In this document: positions 25,885-33,089 of the stretch, in pieces
Position numbering within the stretch: the stretch's first letter is position 1
How the letters are laid out: every line of letters starts with the position of its first letter
Source: Clostridium_AT stratigraminis
Lineage (GTDB): Bacteria; Bacillota; Clostridia; Clostridiales; Clostridiaceae
Length of the DNA: 64,000 nucleotides
Reading direction: 5' to 3'
Assembly: GCF_045310675.1 (NCBI RefSeq)
Contig: NZ_JBJHZZ010000010.1
Span: forward strand, 53,842 to 117,841
Translations under genes and position numbers: made by a program
Notes under the pieces: generated by a model
What the model was told of the DNA's origin: nothing
Databases searched by the model: none
The model's input: only the letters and a program-made list of their open reading frames with translations

Positions 25885-25918
25885 AAAGAGGGAGTACGCT
25901 CCCTCTTTTAAATTTTGT
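25884..25918 (+). terminator. Terminator of the opp operon
   Basis: AAAAGAGGGAG / CTCCCTCTTTT hairpin with a tetranucleotide loop, followed by a T-rich tail, immediately after the oppF stop. Confidence 0.9.
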
Positions 25919-25987
25919 TGTTTTTTATGTATATTGCTCTCCTTATAAGTTAAAAATAAAAAGTAGAAACTTAGGGAGGGGAATATA

Positions 25988-26275
25988 ATGGGTAAAACAC
26001 CTTTAAAAAAAGTTATAAAGGCTAAATTAAAATCCAATAGGCAGCTTACAGAGTTAGAAAGACTTAGAGAGAAAATAAAATATGAAATAGCTGAGGAATT
26101 AGGCCTTCGAGAAAAGGTAGATAGGCTCGGCTGGAGTGGGCTTACTGCTGAAGAAACAGGAAGAATTGGGGGAATTATGACTAAAAGAAAGAAGGACATG
26201 AAACTTCCCAAGAATAAGGAAATAATAATGAAAAATGGTTATGCAGATTATAAATTTGATGGAGAAGAGAAATAA
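25988..26275 (+). CDS. Alpha/beta-type small acid-soluble spore protein (divergent)
   Basis: 95 residues. The core KYEIAEELGL matches the SASP germination-protease (GPR) cleavage site, and LTAEETGRIGGIMTKRKK matches the second conserved SASP block (TARxxGxxGGxMTKR). These proteins coat and protect forespore DNA. It is longer than usual, with a basic N-terminal arm and an extra C-terminal tail. A weak sigma-G-like pair (GTATA at 25929, AAAAATA at 25952) lies upstream. SD AGGGAGGGG precedes the ATG. Confidence 0.82.
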   Translation: MGKTPLKKVIKAKLKSNRQLTELERLREKIKYEIAEELGLREKVDRLGWSGLTAEETGRIGGIMTKRKKDMKLPKNKEIIMKNGYADYKFDGEEK

Positions 26276-26342
26276 TATTGACTTAGTTACTAAAAATATA
26301 TAATATTAGCCTTAGAAATATTGCTAAGATGGGGGGAATATT

Positions 26343-27080
26343 ATGAGCCAATATAAAGACTTAGCACATATTTATGATGAACTTATTAATTGCGATGTTG
26401 ATTATAAAGCTTGGGCTAATAAAATTTTGACTTTATGTTCAAATTTTAATATTGAAAAAAAAGATTATTTGGATTTGGCTTGTGGAACCGGAAATTTAAC
26501 AGAGCAAATTAGTAAGGAATTCAAAGCTACCTGGGCAGTGGATTTATCAAGTTCAATGCTTACTGAAGCTGAAAGTAAACTAAGAACTCATGGAATTCGT
26601 GCTAAATTCATATGTCAAGATATTTGCAATTTAAAATTAAATCAAAAGTTTGATTTAATAACCTGCTGTTTAGATGCCACCAATTATATTTTAGATGAGA
26701 TAGATTTAAAGGCTTACTTCATAGGTGTTTTTCAGCATCTAAAGGATAATGGTGTATTTATCTTTGATATTAATTCTTATTATAAACTTACAAATATTTT
26801 GGGTAATAATGTGTTTACTTTTGATGATGATAAAGTAGTATATATTTGGGACAACTACCTTGAGAATGATATAGTAGATATGAAGCTCACTTTTTTTGTA
26901 AAGGAAGAGGGAAACTATAAAAGATTTGATGAGGAGCATTCGGAAAGGGCCTATAAACAAGTTGATATAGAAAAGATAATTGAGAAGGCTGGTTTTGTAT
27001 TTAAGGGAAAACTAAATAATTATGAAGGAATTTCAATAGATGAAAAGTGTGAAAGAATAGCATATATTCTAACTAAATAA
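26343..27080 (+). CDS. Class I SAM-dependent methyltransferase
   Basis: 245 residues. Motif I YLDLACGTGNL binds S-adenosylmethionine; WAVDLSSSML and KFICQDICNL supply the later Rossmann strands, and FDLITCCLDATNYI is the post-motif region. The C-terminal half (from about 135) is the substrate-binding cap seen in YqeM-like small-molecule methyltransferases. Substrate unknown. Only 21 nt before hslO, so probably one transcript. Confidence 0.8.
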   Translation: MSQYKDLAHIYDELINCDVDYKAWANKILTLCSNFNIEKKDYLDLACGTGNLTEQISKEFKATWAVDLSSSMLTEAESKLRTHGIRAKFICQDICNLKLNQKFDLITCCLDATNYILDEIDLKAYFIGVFQHLKDNGVFIFDINSYYKLTNILGNNVFTFDDDKVVYIWDNYLENDIVDMKLTFFVKEEGNYKRFDEEHSERAYKQVDIEKIIEKAGFVFKGKLNNYEGISIDEKCERIAYILTK

Positions 27081-27101
27081 ACAAGCAAAGGAGATATTTT
27101 T

Positions 27102-27986
27102 GTGTCAGATAAATTAATAAGAGCTACGGCTCAAGATGGAGCAATAAGAATAGTTGGGGCTATAACTACAGACTTGGTTAATGAAGCAGTAAAAGTACAC
27201 AATTGTGCTGCTACAGCTGCTGCAGCCTTAGGAAGAATGCTAACAGCTGGAAGTATTATGGGAGCAATGCTTAAATCCGAGAAAGAAAGCTTAACCTTGC
27301 AGATATCAGGAGGTGGTGAAGCAAAGGGTGTGGTAGTAACAGCTTATCCGGATGCCTCAGTTAAAGGATATATTGGAAATCCTGAAGTGGATTTACCTGT
27401 AAATAGCAGAGGTAAACTAGATGTAGGCGGAGCAATCGGCATAAATGGCAGCTTACTTGTTATAAGGGATATGGGACTTAAAGAGCCCTATGTAGGGCAA
27501 GTTCCTATTAGTACTGGTGAAATTGGTGACGATTTAGCATACTATTTTACCGCCTCTGAACAGACGCCTTCTGCTGTAGGGCTTGGAGTACTAGTAAACA
27601 CAGATTTAAGTGTAAAGGCTGCGGGAGGGTTTATAATTCAAATGATGCCTGGAGCTAGTGAACTTGTAGCTGACTTAATAACCTATAGACTTCAGGAAAT
27701 ACCTTCTATTACGGAACTAATAGAAAAGGGCATGACAATTGAAGAAATTCTTGAATTCATTTTTGAAGATATGAATTTAAGTATTCTAGGCAGTCTTGAG
27801 CCAAAATTTAAATGTGATTGTTCTAGAGAAAGAGTTGAGAAGGCTTTAATAAGTATTGGAAGGAAGGATCTAGAAGAGATATATAATGAAGGAAAGGAAG
27901 AGGAAATTACCTGCCATTTCTGCAATACCTCTTATGTATTTTCAAATGATGATATAGGAGAATTACTAAATAAGTTAAATAGTTAA
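27102..27986 (+). CDS. hslO: Hsp33 redox-regulated chaperonin
   Basis: 294 residues. Hsp33 is a holdase switched on by oxidation of a C-terminal zinc site: here CDC near residue 239 and CHFC near 270 provide the four cysteines. The N-terminal domain (RATAQDGAIRIVGA, then GGGEAKGVVVTAYPD) is typical. The start is GTG at 27102 after AAAGGAG. It follows the methyltransferase at 21 nt. Confidence 0.96.
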   Translation: MSDKLIRATAQDGAIRIVGAITTDLVNEAVKVHNCAATAAAALGRMLTAGSIMGAMLKSEKESLTLQISGGGEAKGVVVTAYPDASVKGYIGNPEVDLPVNSRGKLDVGGAIGINGSLLVIRDMGLKEPYVGQVPISTGEIGDDLAYYFTASEQTPSAVGLGVLVNTDLSVKAAGGFIIQMMPGASELVADLITYRLQEIPSITELIEKGMTIEEILEFIFEDMNLSILGSLEPKFKCDCSRERVEKALISIGRKDLEEIYNEGKEEEITCHFCNTSYVFSNDDIGELLNKLNS

Positions 27987-28042
27987 TAAATATATGGTAA
28001 CAAAGTTGTTATAAAGTGGTGTATAAATAGTGGAAAAAGTTA

Positions 28043-28071
28043 TTGACAATTATTTAATACCAATATATAAT
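28043..28071 (+). promoter_or_regulatory. Sigma-A promoter of the tRNA cluster
   Basis: Perfect consensus TTGACA (28043-28048), 17-nt spacer, TATAAT (28066-28071); 25 nt before the first tRNA. Confidence 0.9.
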
Positions 28072-28095
28072 TGTAAATGTGTTAAGTAACTTTAT

Positions 28096-28171
28096 GGGCG
28101 CATAGCTCAGCTGGGAGAGCATCTGCCTTACAAGCAGAGGGTCACAGGTTCGAGCCCTGTTGTGCCCACCA
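28096..28171 (+). tRNA. tRNA-Val (UAC)
   Basis: 76 nt with encoded CCA. Acceptor stem GGGCGCA / TGTGCCC; anticodon loop CTTACAA with anticodon TAC at 28129-28131; T loop TTCGAGC. It reads GUA, the same codon as the valS T-box specifier at 7000. Confidence 0.97.
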
Positions 28172-28188
28172 TAAGGTTAATTAAATGT

Positions 28189-28265
28189 GGCCCAGTGGCT
28201 CAGTTGGTTAGAGTGCCGGCCTGTCACGCCGGAGGTCGAGGGTTCGAGCCCCTTCTGGGTCGCCA
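28189..28265 (+). tRNA. tRNA-Asp (GUC)
   Basis: 77 nt with encoded CCA. Acceptor stem GGCCCAG / CTGGGTC; anticodon loop CTGTCAC with GTC at 28223-28225; discriminator G as expected for Asp. Confidence 0.97.
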
Positions 28266-28282
28266 ACTTTTGATTTAAATAT

Positions 28283-28306
28283 GGCCAGATATATCAGTCG
28301 GTAGAG
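28283..28306 (+). pseudogene. Truncated tRNA-Phe copy (acceptor 5' strand and D arm only)
   Basis: 24 nt match the first 24 nt of the intact tRNA-Phe at 28424 with two changes (TATATC instead of TAGCTC). The similarity stops at GAG, exactly where a two-hairpin element begins at 28307. Anticodon arm, T arm and 3' acceptor strand are absent, so it cannot make a tRNA. The bases just before it (TTAAATAT) also resemble those before the intact gene. Confidence 0.85.
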
Positions 28307-28367
28307 GCCGAATGTCTAAATGACATTTGGCGGGTAATATAGCCGATGGCGATCGGCTATATTACCT
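28307..28367 (+). repeat. Two-hairpin (H1-H2) element, tRNA-Phe copy
   Basis: Hairpin 1 is GCCGAATGTC / TAAAT loop / GACATTTGGC (28307-28331, one G-T). Hairpin 2 is a 16-bp stem, GGGTAATATAGCCGAT (28332-28347) with ATCGGCTATATTACCT (28352-28367), loop GGCG. The TAAAT loop, the GGGTA start and the GCCGAT...ATCGGC inner stem match the glnA copy, while the hairpin 1 stem is different in sequence yet still paired. Confidence 0.85.
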
Positions 28368-28423
28368 AGTGCTGCTTAATTACTTTATTTACGTTTTATT
28401 GCGGCGAAAACAAAACTTAATAT

Positions 28424-28499
<76 letters not shown>

Positions 28500-28507
28500 T
28501 AAAATAT

Positions 28508-28582
28508 GCGGAAGTGACTCAATGGTAGAGTGTCACCTTGCCAAGGTGAAGGTCGCGGGTTCGAGTCCCGTCTTCCGCTCCA
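28508..28582 (+). tRNA. tRNA-Gly (GCC)
   Basis: 75 nt with encoded CCA. Acceptor stem GCGGAAG / CTTCCGC; anticodon loop TTGCCAA with GCC at 28540-28542. Confidence 0.97.
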
Positions 28583-28585
28583 TAT

Positions 28586-28660
<75 letters not shown>

Positions 28661-28661
28661 A

Positions 28662-28698
28662 AAGGACTTTAGAAATTTTATTTCTAAAGTCTTTTTTA
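28662..28698 (+). terminator. Terminator of the tRNA cluster
   Basis: AAGGACTTTAGAAA pairs with TTTCTAAAGTCTTT, followed by TTTT, directly after tRNA-Cys. Confidence 0.92.
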
Positions 28699-28765
28699 TA
28701 TTAAAAGAAAGGATCCTTGCTAATTTTAATAAAAAATTCAATTACATTTCATATATGTCTAAATG

Positions 28766-29470
28766 TTAATTATTAATTACAAAAATGCTCCCTCTGTCAA
28801 AAAGTCTTCCTTTACTTAAAAACACAGGTTCTACATTGTGCTTTTTTAAAAACTCCTTTACTTCATTTTTATAGATATAATTATCTAAATGTCCATAGAA
28901 GGCCAATAAGCCTTTTTCTAATAGCCCACAGCAGCCACCAATGAAGCCATAATTTAAGCCAGGAAGAATTATATCCCCAGGTGGTAGGAGCAAAACATCA
29001 ATATTTTCTTCACTTAAGGCTTTTGCAATACCATTATCGCTTGTCATTACAGCACTGCTGCTAATAATGGCTGTTGAACATTTTGTATAACCTTGAGAAA
29101 CTGATTTTAGTTTTTTGTAACTTATGTTTTGCAGTAATGTATTATCTGTATACTTAAGGTTGTGAACAAATAAATTCTTTAAATTTAAGGCATTTAAAAT
29201 TATATCTAATGGATACTTTGACTCAAGACTATTATTTGAATAAAGTATTTTATACTTATAATTCTCCAATTCCTTTATAAAATTTATGTCCATTTCCTTA
29301 TGAACAATAATAGTATTCTCATTTATTATATTTAATAACATATCTGGATGCCCGCTTACAGCAGCATAAAGTCTTTTAAATGGAGGCACCGCTAAGACTT
29401 CTAGATTAAAAGTTCTTAAATTTTCTTTTTCATATTCATCAATTCTATAATCTACTAAGACAGCTTTCAT
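28766..29470 (-). CDS. DUF6873-like protein with predicted guanidine-modifying-enzyme fold
   Basis: About 234 residues. The visible features (LAVPPFKRLYAAVSGHPDM near the start, STAIISSSAVMTSDNGIAKAL, LLLPPGDIILPGLNYGFIGGCCG) fit a clostridial family described as having the pentein/guanidine-modifying-enzyme fold; no enzyme activity is established. The conserved His in SGHPDM and the GGCCG cysteines are candidates for function. Start is the ATG at 29470 because AGGTG lies just before it; an ATG at 29488 has no SD. It stands alone between the tRNA cluster and ytxC. Confidence 0.55.
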   Translation of the reverse strand: MKAVLVDYRIDEYEKENLRTFNLEVLAVPPFKRLYAAVSGHPDMLLNIINENTIIVHKEMDINFIKELENYKYKILYSNNSLESKYPLDIILNALNLKNLFVHNLKYTDNTLLQNISYKKLKSVSQGYTKCSTAIISSSAVMTSDNGIAKALSEENIDVLLLPPGDIILPGLNYGFIGGCCGLLEKGLLAFYGHLDNYIYKNEVKEFLKKHNVEPVFLSKGRLFDRGSIFVINN

Positions 29471-29576
29471 TCTAACACCTACATTCATAATAGTTATCTC
29501 TACAATACAACCTTTTAATTATTTAATCAAGAAAGTACAAATTAACTTTTTTTGTCGATAATTGCATTATTTATTT

Positions 29577-29607
29577 TGCATATACATTTTTCTAAAACAC
29601 ATACTAT
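29577..29607 (+). promoter_or_regulatory. Candidate sigma-E (mother-cell) promoter of ytxC
   Basis: A -35-like TGCATATA (29577-29584), 14-15 nt spacer, and -10-like CATACTAT (29600-29607), close to the sigma-E pattern. It fits the sporulation annotation of the next gene. Confidence 0.5.
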
Positions 29608-29625
29608 TTTAAGAAAGGAGTGTGA

Positions 29626-30537
29626 ATGATGCTACTTTTAACTGTTGTATATGAAAATGGCAATGAAGATATAATAGATGAAGTTAATGCAATGAAAAAA
29701 TATTTTCGTGATAGAAATATAATTATAGGCTTTTCTGAAAGTCTAGAGTTCAATACCCACTTCTTAAAGATATTTTGTGAAGATTCTTCAGTAAATAAAA
29801 GATTTATGGATATATTTAATCTTTACATGTCTAATATTTTATATAATATGGTTATTAGTGAATATTATAAAAAAAATATGCAGGGATTTCTTACAGATAC
29901 ATATTTCTTTTTAAAATATGATGAGATAAAGGAGATTAAAAGGTTAAGTTTAGAGGCTTTTAAAAGTGAAGGTGCAATACTCAATGAATATATGGTGTAT
30001 TTTAGAAATAGAAAAAACTCAATTATACAAAAGATAATAGAATGTATTGCAGAAAATAAAGAAATTAATATTAAAGGTTTTATTACTTTTAGAATGAAGG
30101 AGCTTTTAGGGGATTTAGAAAGTATTATAGATAAAGTTGTTGAGAGCTATATGGTAGAAAGGGAGTATAATGAATTTATAAGTCTTTTAAAGTATTTTGT
30201 TGAGCTTCAAGATAGTAAAATTGATAAGGTCAATATTCTGATACAAAAGGATGGCAGCTATATTATTTTAGATGAAGCAGGAAATAATATTATGGATAGC
30301 TTGTTAAGCGATTTGTCTGATGTTAAGTATAATGCTACAGTTAATATTGAAGATATGCTGCTTAGCGGACTCATAACCAATGCACCTAAAAAAATAATTA
30401 TTCATGGGGCCGAAAATTGTACTAATAAAGAGGTTTTAGATACAATTAAGAAGGTTTTTGAAAATAGGGCTATTATTTGTAGTGGCTGCAACATGTGCAA
30501 GAAGATTAGGCAAGGTATTAAATTATGTAAGGATTAA
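29626..30537 (+). CDS. ytxC: Sporulation protein YtxC-like
   Basis: 303 residues, mostly alpha-helical and without a signal peptide. The N-terminus is a short alpha/beta region; the middle carries FLKYDEIKEI and EYMVYFRNRKNSI, and the C-terminus has an HGAENCTNKEV region ending ICSGCNMCKK, a paired-Cys tail. This matches the YtxC family of spore-formers, whose function is unknown. Its position just before the infC operon is usual in clostridia. The ATG at 29629, 3 nt later, is an equally possible start. Confidence 0.7.
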   Translation: MMLLLTVVYENGNEDIIDEVNAMKKYFRDRNIIIGFSESLEFNTHFLKIFCEDSSVNKRFMDIFNLYMSNILYNMVISEYYKKNMQGFLTDTYFFLKYDEIKEIKRLSLEAFKSEGAILNEYMVYFRNRKNSIIQKIIECIAENKEINIKGFITFRMKELLGDLESIIDKVVESYMVEREYNEFISLLKYFVELQDSKIDKVNILIQKDGSYIILDEAGNNIMDSLLSDLSDVKYNATVNIEDMLLSGLITNAPKKIIIHGAENCTNKEVLDTIKKVFENRAIICSGCNMCKKIRQGIKLCKD

Positions 30538-30546
30538 TAATTTTTA

Positions 30547-30575
30547 TTGACAATGTGTAAAATACAGTGTACAAT
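30547..30575 (+). promoter_or_regulatory. Sigma-A promoter of the infC-rpmI-rplT operon
   Basis: TTGACA (30547-30552), 17-nt spacer, TACAAT (30570-30575). It gives a start at about 30582, right before the structured leader. A second, weaker -35 (TTGACG, 30704-30709) with an AT-rich -10 region follows the attenuator. Confidence 0.8.
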
Positions 30576-30581
30576 ATTTTA

Positions 30582-30686
30582 TGTTAAGAAGAAACAGCCG
30601 TTTCTCACCTTTCAGCGTTGCTAGATAGGTTATGATAGTTTTTCGAATTAGAACTATTAAGGGACGGCCACTGCCGTCTTTTTTTA
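30582..30686 (+). ncRNA. Putative ribosomal protein L20 leader with attenuator
   Basis: The leader lies between a strong promoter and infC, contains a conserved-looking CAGCCGTTTCTCACCT stretch, and ends in a terminator GACGGCcacTGCCGTC plus seven T (30663-30687). Position and layout match the L20 leader of Firmicutes, where L20 binds an mRNA mimic of its 23S site and causes premature termination of infC-rpmI-rplT. Confidence 0.7.
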
Positions 30687-30730
30687 TATTTGTATAAAAT
30701 GTGTTGACGGATATAAATACAATGCAATAA

Positions 30731-30804
30731 AGTTCTTACATTGGTTATGTTATAAAATATCCAATCTTTAAGGGTTTTTAGGACATAACTAATGTATTAG
30801 AACT
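30731..30804 (+). promoter_or_regulatory. Long hairpin in the infC leader
   Basis: AGTTCTTACATTGGTTATGT (30731-30750) pairs with ACATAACTAATGTATTAGAACT (30783-30804), giving about 19 pairs with two bulged bases around a 32-nt interior. It ends 25 nt before the infC SD and is separate from the attenuator. Confidence 0.7.
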
Positions 30805-30842
30805 TTTGAATTGTATAAATTACCTTTTAGGAGGTGAAAGTT

Positions 30843-31355
30843 ATTAGTAAAGATTTTCTTATTAATGAGGAAATTAGAGAAAAAGAAGTAAGACTTATTG
30901 GCAGTGATAACAGCCAATTAGGTATTATTTCTACAAAGGAAGCTTTGAGGATGGCAGAAGAAAAGGAACTAGACTTAGTTCTAATTGCTCCTACTGCAGC
31001 TCCACCAGTTTGCAAAATAATGGATGTTGGCAAGTTCATATACGAGCAGCAAAAGAAGGATAAAGAAGCAAAGAAAAAGCAAAAAATTGTTGATATTAAA
31101 GAAGTTAGACTAAGTCCTAACATAGAAGAACATGATATTTCAATTAAAGCTAACAATGCTAGAAAATTCTTATTAGATGGAGATAAAGTGAAAGTTACAA
31201 TTAGATTTAGGGGAAGAGAAGTGGAATATTCTCATCTAGGCCTTGGAATACTTCAGTCTTTCTCAAACAGATTAGATGAGGTTTGCATAATAGAAAAACC
31301 ATCTAAACTGGAAGGCAAAAATATGATAATGATTTTAGCTCCTAAAAGAGCATAA
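30843..31355 (+). CDS. infC: Translation initiation factor IF-3
   Basis: 170 residues. IF-3 splits ribosomes and checks the start codon. The N-domain (ISKDFLINEEI, LIGSDNSQLGI), the linker helix rich in Lys, and the C-domain (VRLSPNIEEHDISIK, KVKVTIRFRGRE, ILAPKR end) are complete. The start is taken as ATT at 30843, 6 nt after AGGAGGTG; the in-frame GTG at 30834 is part of that SD. Rare ATT/ATA starts are a known autoregulatory feature of infC in other bacteria. Confidence 0.96.
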   Translation: MSKDFLINEEIREKEVRLIGSDNSQLGIISTKEALRMAEEKELDLVLIAPTAAPPVCKIMDVGKFIYEQQKKDKEAKKKQKIVDIKEVRLSPNIEEHDISIKANNARKFLLDGDKVKVTIRFRGREVEYSHLGLGILQSFSNRLDEVCIIEKPSKLEGKNMIMILAPKRA

Positions 31356-31375
31356 CTGAGAGGAGGAATTTTATT

Positions 31376-31573
31376 ATGCCAAAAATGAAGACACATAGAG
31401 GTGCAGCAAAGAGATTCAAGAAAACAGGTTCAGGTAAACTTAAGAGAGCTAACGCTTTTAAGAGCCATATATTAACTAAGAAGAGCTCAAAGAGAAAGAG
31501 AAATCTTAGAAAAACTAGCTATGTAGCAGCTGCACAAGAAAAATCAATGAAGAAATTATTACCATATCTATAA
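31376..31573 (+). CDS. rpmI: Ribosomal protein bL35
   Basis: 65 residues, very basic, with the family opening MPKMKTHRGAAKRFKKTGSG and a HILTKKSSKRKRNLRK core. It is part of the large subunit. SD GAGGAGG; 20 nt after infC and 28 nt before rplT in the conserved IF3-L35-L20 order. Confidence 0.98.
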   Translation: MPKMKTHRGAAKRFKKTGSGKLKRANAFKSHILTKKSSKRKRNLRKTSYVAAAQEKSMKKLLPYL

Positions 31574-31601
31574 TATGAGATTCTTAAAGGAGGTTAATTA
31601 A

Positions 31602-31961
31602 ATGGCAAGAGTTAAAAGGGCTGTAAACGCTCGTAAATATCATAAGAAAATATTAAAGCTAGCGAAGGGCTACTATGGTGGAAAAAGCAAATTATTCAAA
31701 ACTGCTAATGAAACAGTTGTAAGAGCTTTAAGAAATGCATATGTAGGCAGAAAACTTAAGAAGAGAGACTTCAGAAAGCTTTGGATAGCAAGAATAAATG
31801 CTGCTACTAGAATGAATGGTCTTTCCTATTCAAGATTTATGAATGGTATAAAGCTTGCAGGAATTGATATAAATAGAAAAATGCTTTCAGAGATAGCTAT
31901 AAATGATCCAAAGGCTTTTGGAGAATTAGTTGAAGTAGCTAAGAAGCAAATAAACGCTTAA
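31602..31961 (+). CDS. rplT: Ribosomal protein bL20
   Basis: 119 residues. It binds 23S rRNA early in 50S assembly and, in Firmicutes, represses its own operon through the leader. The basic N-terminus (MARVKRAVNARKYHKKILKL) and the RDFRKLWIARINAA signature are present. SD AAAGGAGG. Last gene of the operon. Confidence 0.98.
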   Translation: MARVKRAVNARKYHKKILKLAKGYYGGKSKLFKTANETVVRALRNAYVGRKLKKRDFRKLWIARINAATRMNGLSYSRFMNGIKLAGIDINRKMLSEIAINDPKAFGELVEVAKKQINA

Positions 31962-31963
31962 TA

Positions 31964-31993
31964 AAAATGCAGCTTAAGGCTGCATTTTTTTAT
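31964..31993 (+). terminator. Terminator after rplT
   Basis: AAAATGCAGC / GCTGCATTTT hairpin with a TTAAG loop and a T-run. Confidence 0.92.
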
Positions 31994-32012
31994 TAGAAGT
32001 AGGTGAGAGTTT

Positions 32013-32807
32013 TTGGAGCTAATTCAAAGCAAGGATAATATTACAATTAAAGAGGTAAAAAAGCTTAAGGAGAAAAGGCATAGAACTTTAAATTCTAAAT
32101 TTTTAGTAGAAGGTTTTAGGTTTACTAAAGAAGCTTTGAAATCTTCTTTTAATGTTTCAGAAATTTTTATAAATGAAAATAGTTTAAATAAGTGGGAAGA
32201 ATATAATATAGAAAGCATGCTTACAAATTCCACAAAAGTGTACATAGTTAAGGAAACTATCTTTAGGCAGCTTTCCGATACTGAAAGCCCACAAGGCGTA
32301 ATTGCTGTGGTAAATAAAATTAAAGTACCTGTAGTAAAAAAAGAAGGCATTTTTGTTTTAGCAGATAGAATTCAAGATCCTGGGAACTTAGGAACTATTA
32401 TTAGAAGTGCACATGCCGCAGGAGCCTTAGGTGTTATAGTTACTAAAGGCACCGTGGACATTTATAATGAAAAAACCTTAAGGTCTACAATGGGATCTAT
32501 TTTTAACATACCAGTTATAGAAGATGAAAATTTAAATTTTACTAAAGCCCTAAAAGAAAGCAATTATAAAGTAATTGTAAGCTCTTTAGAGGATTCAACT
32601 GATTTTTATATGGTTAATTTAAATCAAAATTTAATTATAGCTGTAGGTAATGAAGGAAGCGGAATTAGTGACGAAGTTTACCAAATTGGAGATATTAAAG
32701 TTAAAATTCCTATGCCAGGTGGTGCTGAATCCTTAAATGCAGCAGTGGCAGCTTCAGTTATGTTATTTGAAGCAGTAAGACAGAAGTTGACATTTAATAT
32801 CAAGTAA
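32013..32807 (+). CDS. TrmH/SpoU-family RNA 2'-O-methyltransferase
   Basis: 264 residues. The N-terminal L30e-like substrate-binding part (NITIKEVKKLKEKRHRTLN, FLVEGFRFTKEAL) precedes a SPOUT knot domain with the three SpoU motifs: LADRIQDPGNLGTIIRSA, IIAVGNEGSGIS and IPMPGGAESLNAAVAASV. It methylates a ribose in tRNA or rRNA; the exact site cannot be told. The start is TTG at 32013, 5 nt after AGGTGAG. The promoter for pheST lies inside its last codons. Confidence 0.9.
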   Translation: MELIQSKDNITIKEVKKLKEKRHRTLNSKFLVEGFRFTKEALKSSFNVSEIFINENSLNKWEEYNIESMLTNSTKVYIVKETIFRQLSDTESPQGVIAVVNKIKVPVVKKEGIFVLADRIQDPGNLGTIIRSAHAAGALGVIVTKGTVDIYNEKTLRSTMGSIFNIPVIEDENLNFTKALKESNYKVIVSSLEDSTDFYMVNLNQNLIIAVGNEGSGISDEVYQIGDIKVKIPMPGGAESLNAAVAASVMLFEAVRQKLTFNIK

Positions 32808-32815
32808 ATTATAAT
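32787..32815 (+). promoter_or_regulatory. Sigma-A promoter of the pheST T-box transcript, within the preceding gene
   Basis: Perfect TTGACA (32787-32792), 17-nt spacer, perfect TATAAT (32810-32815). The -35 and most of the spacer are within the last codons of the methyltransferase gene. Confidence 0.9.
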
Positions 32816-32822
32816 AAAAAAT

Positions 32823-33060
32823 AAGTTTATATTAAACTGTGATAAAGAGAGTAAATATAATAAATTTTTTCAGGGAGAAAAGGTCAAAGACTGAAAGCCT
32901 TTTTATAAGTTTTTATGTTGAAGTTCGCTTTTGAGTTCTGACTGTGAAATAAAGTAGCTGTCAGTGGGTAGAACCATTAAATTTATCTAAGAGGACATTT
33001 ATTGTCAATTAGGGTGGTAACGCGGAATATATCCGTCCCTTTTTTGGGACGGATTTTTTA
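32823..33060 (+). promoter_or_regulatory. T-box leader (phenylalanine) with attenuator
   Basis: The T-box core AGGGTGGTAACGCGG lies at about 33010-33025. The specifier pattern GAAG-TTC-GC before TTTTGAG puts codon TTC (Phe) at 32924-32926. The terminator is ATCCGTCCC / GGGACGGAT plus TTTTT (33030-33060). Uncharged tRNA-Phe(GAA), encoded at 28424, should induce read-through into pheST. Confidence 0.95.
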
Positions 33061-33089
33061 TGTACAAAATTTGAAAGGAGATAATGATT

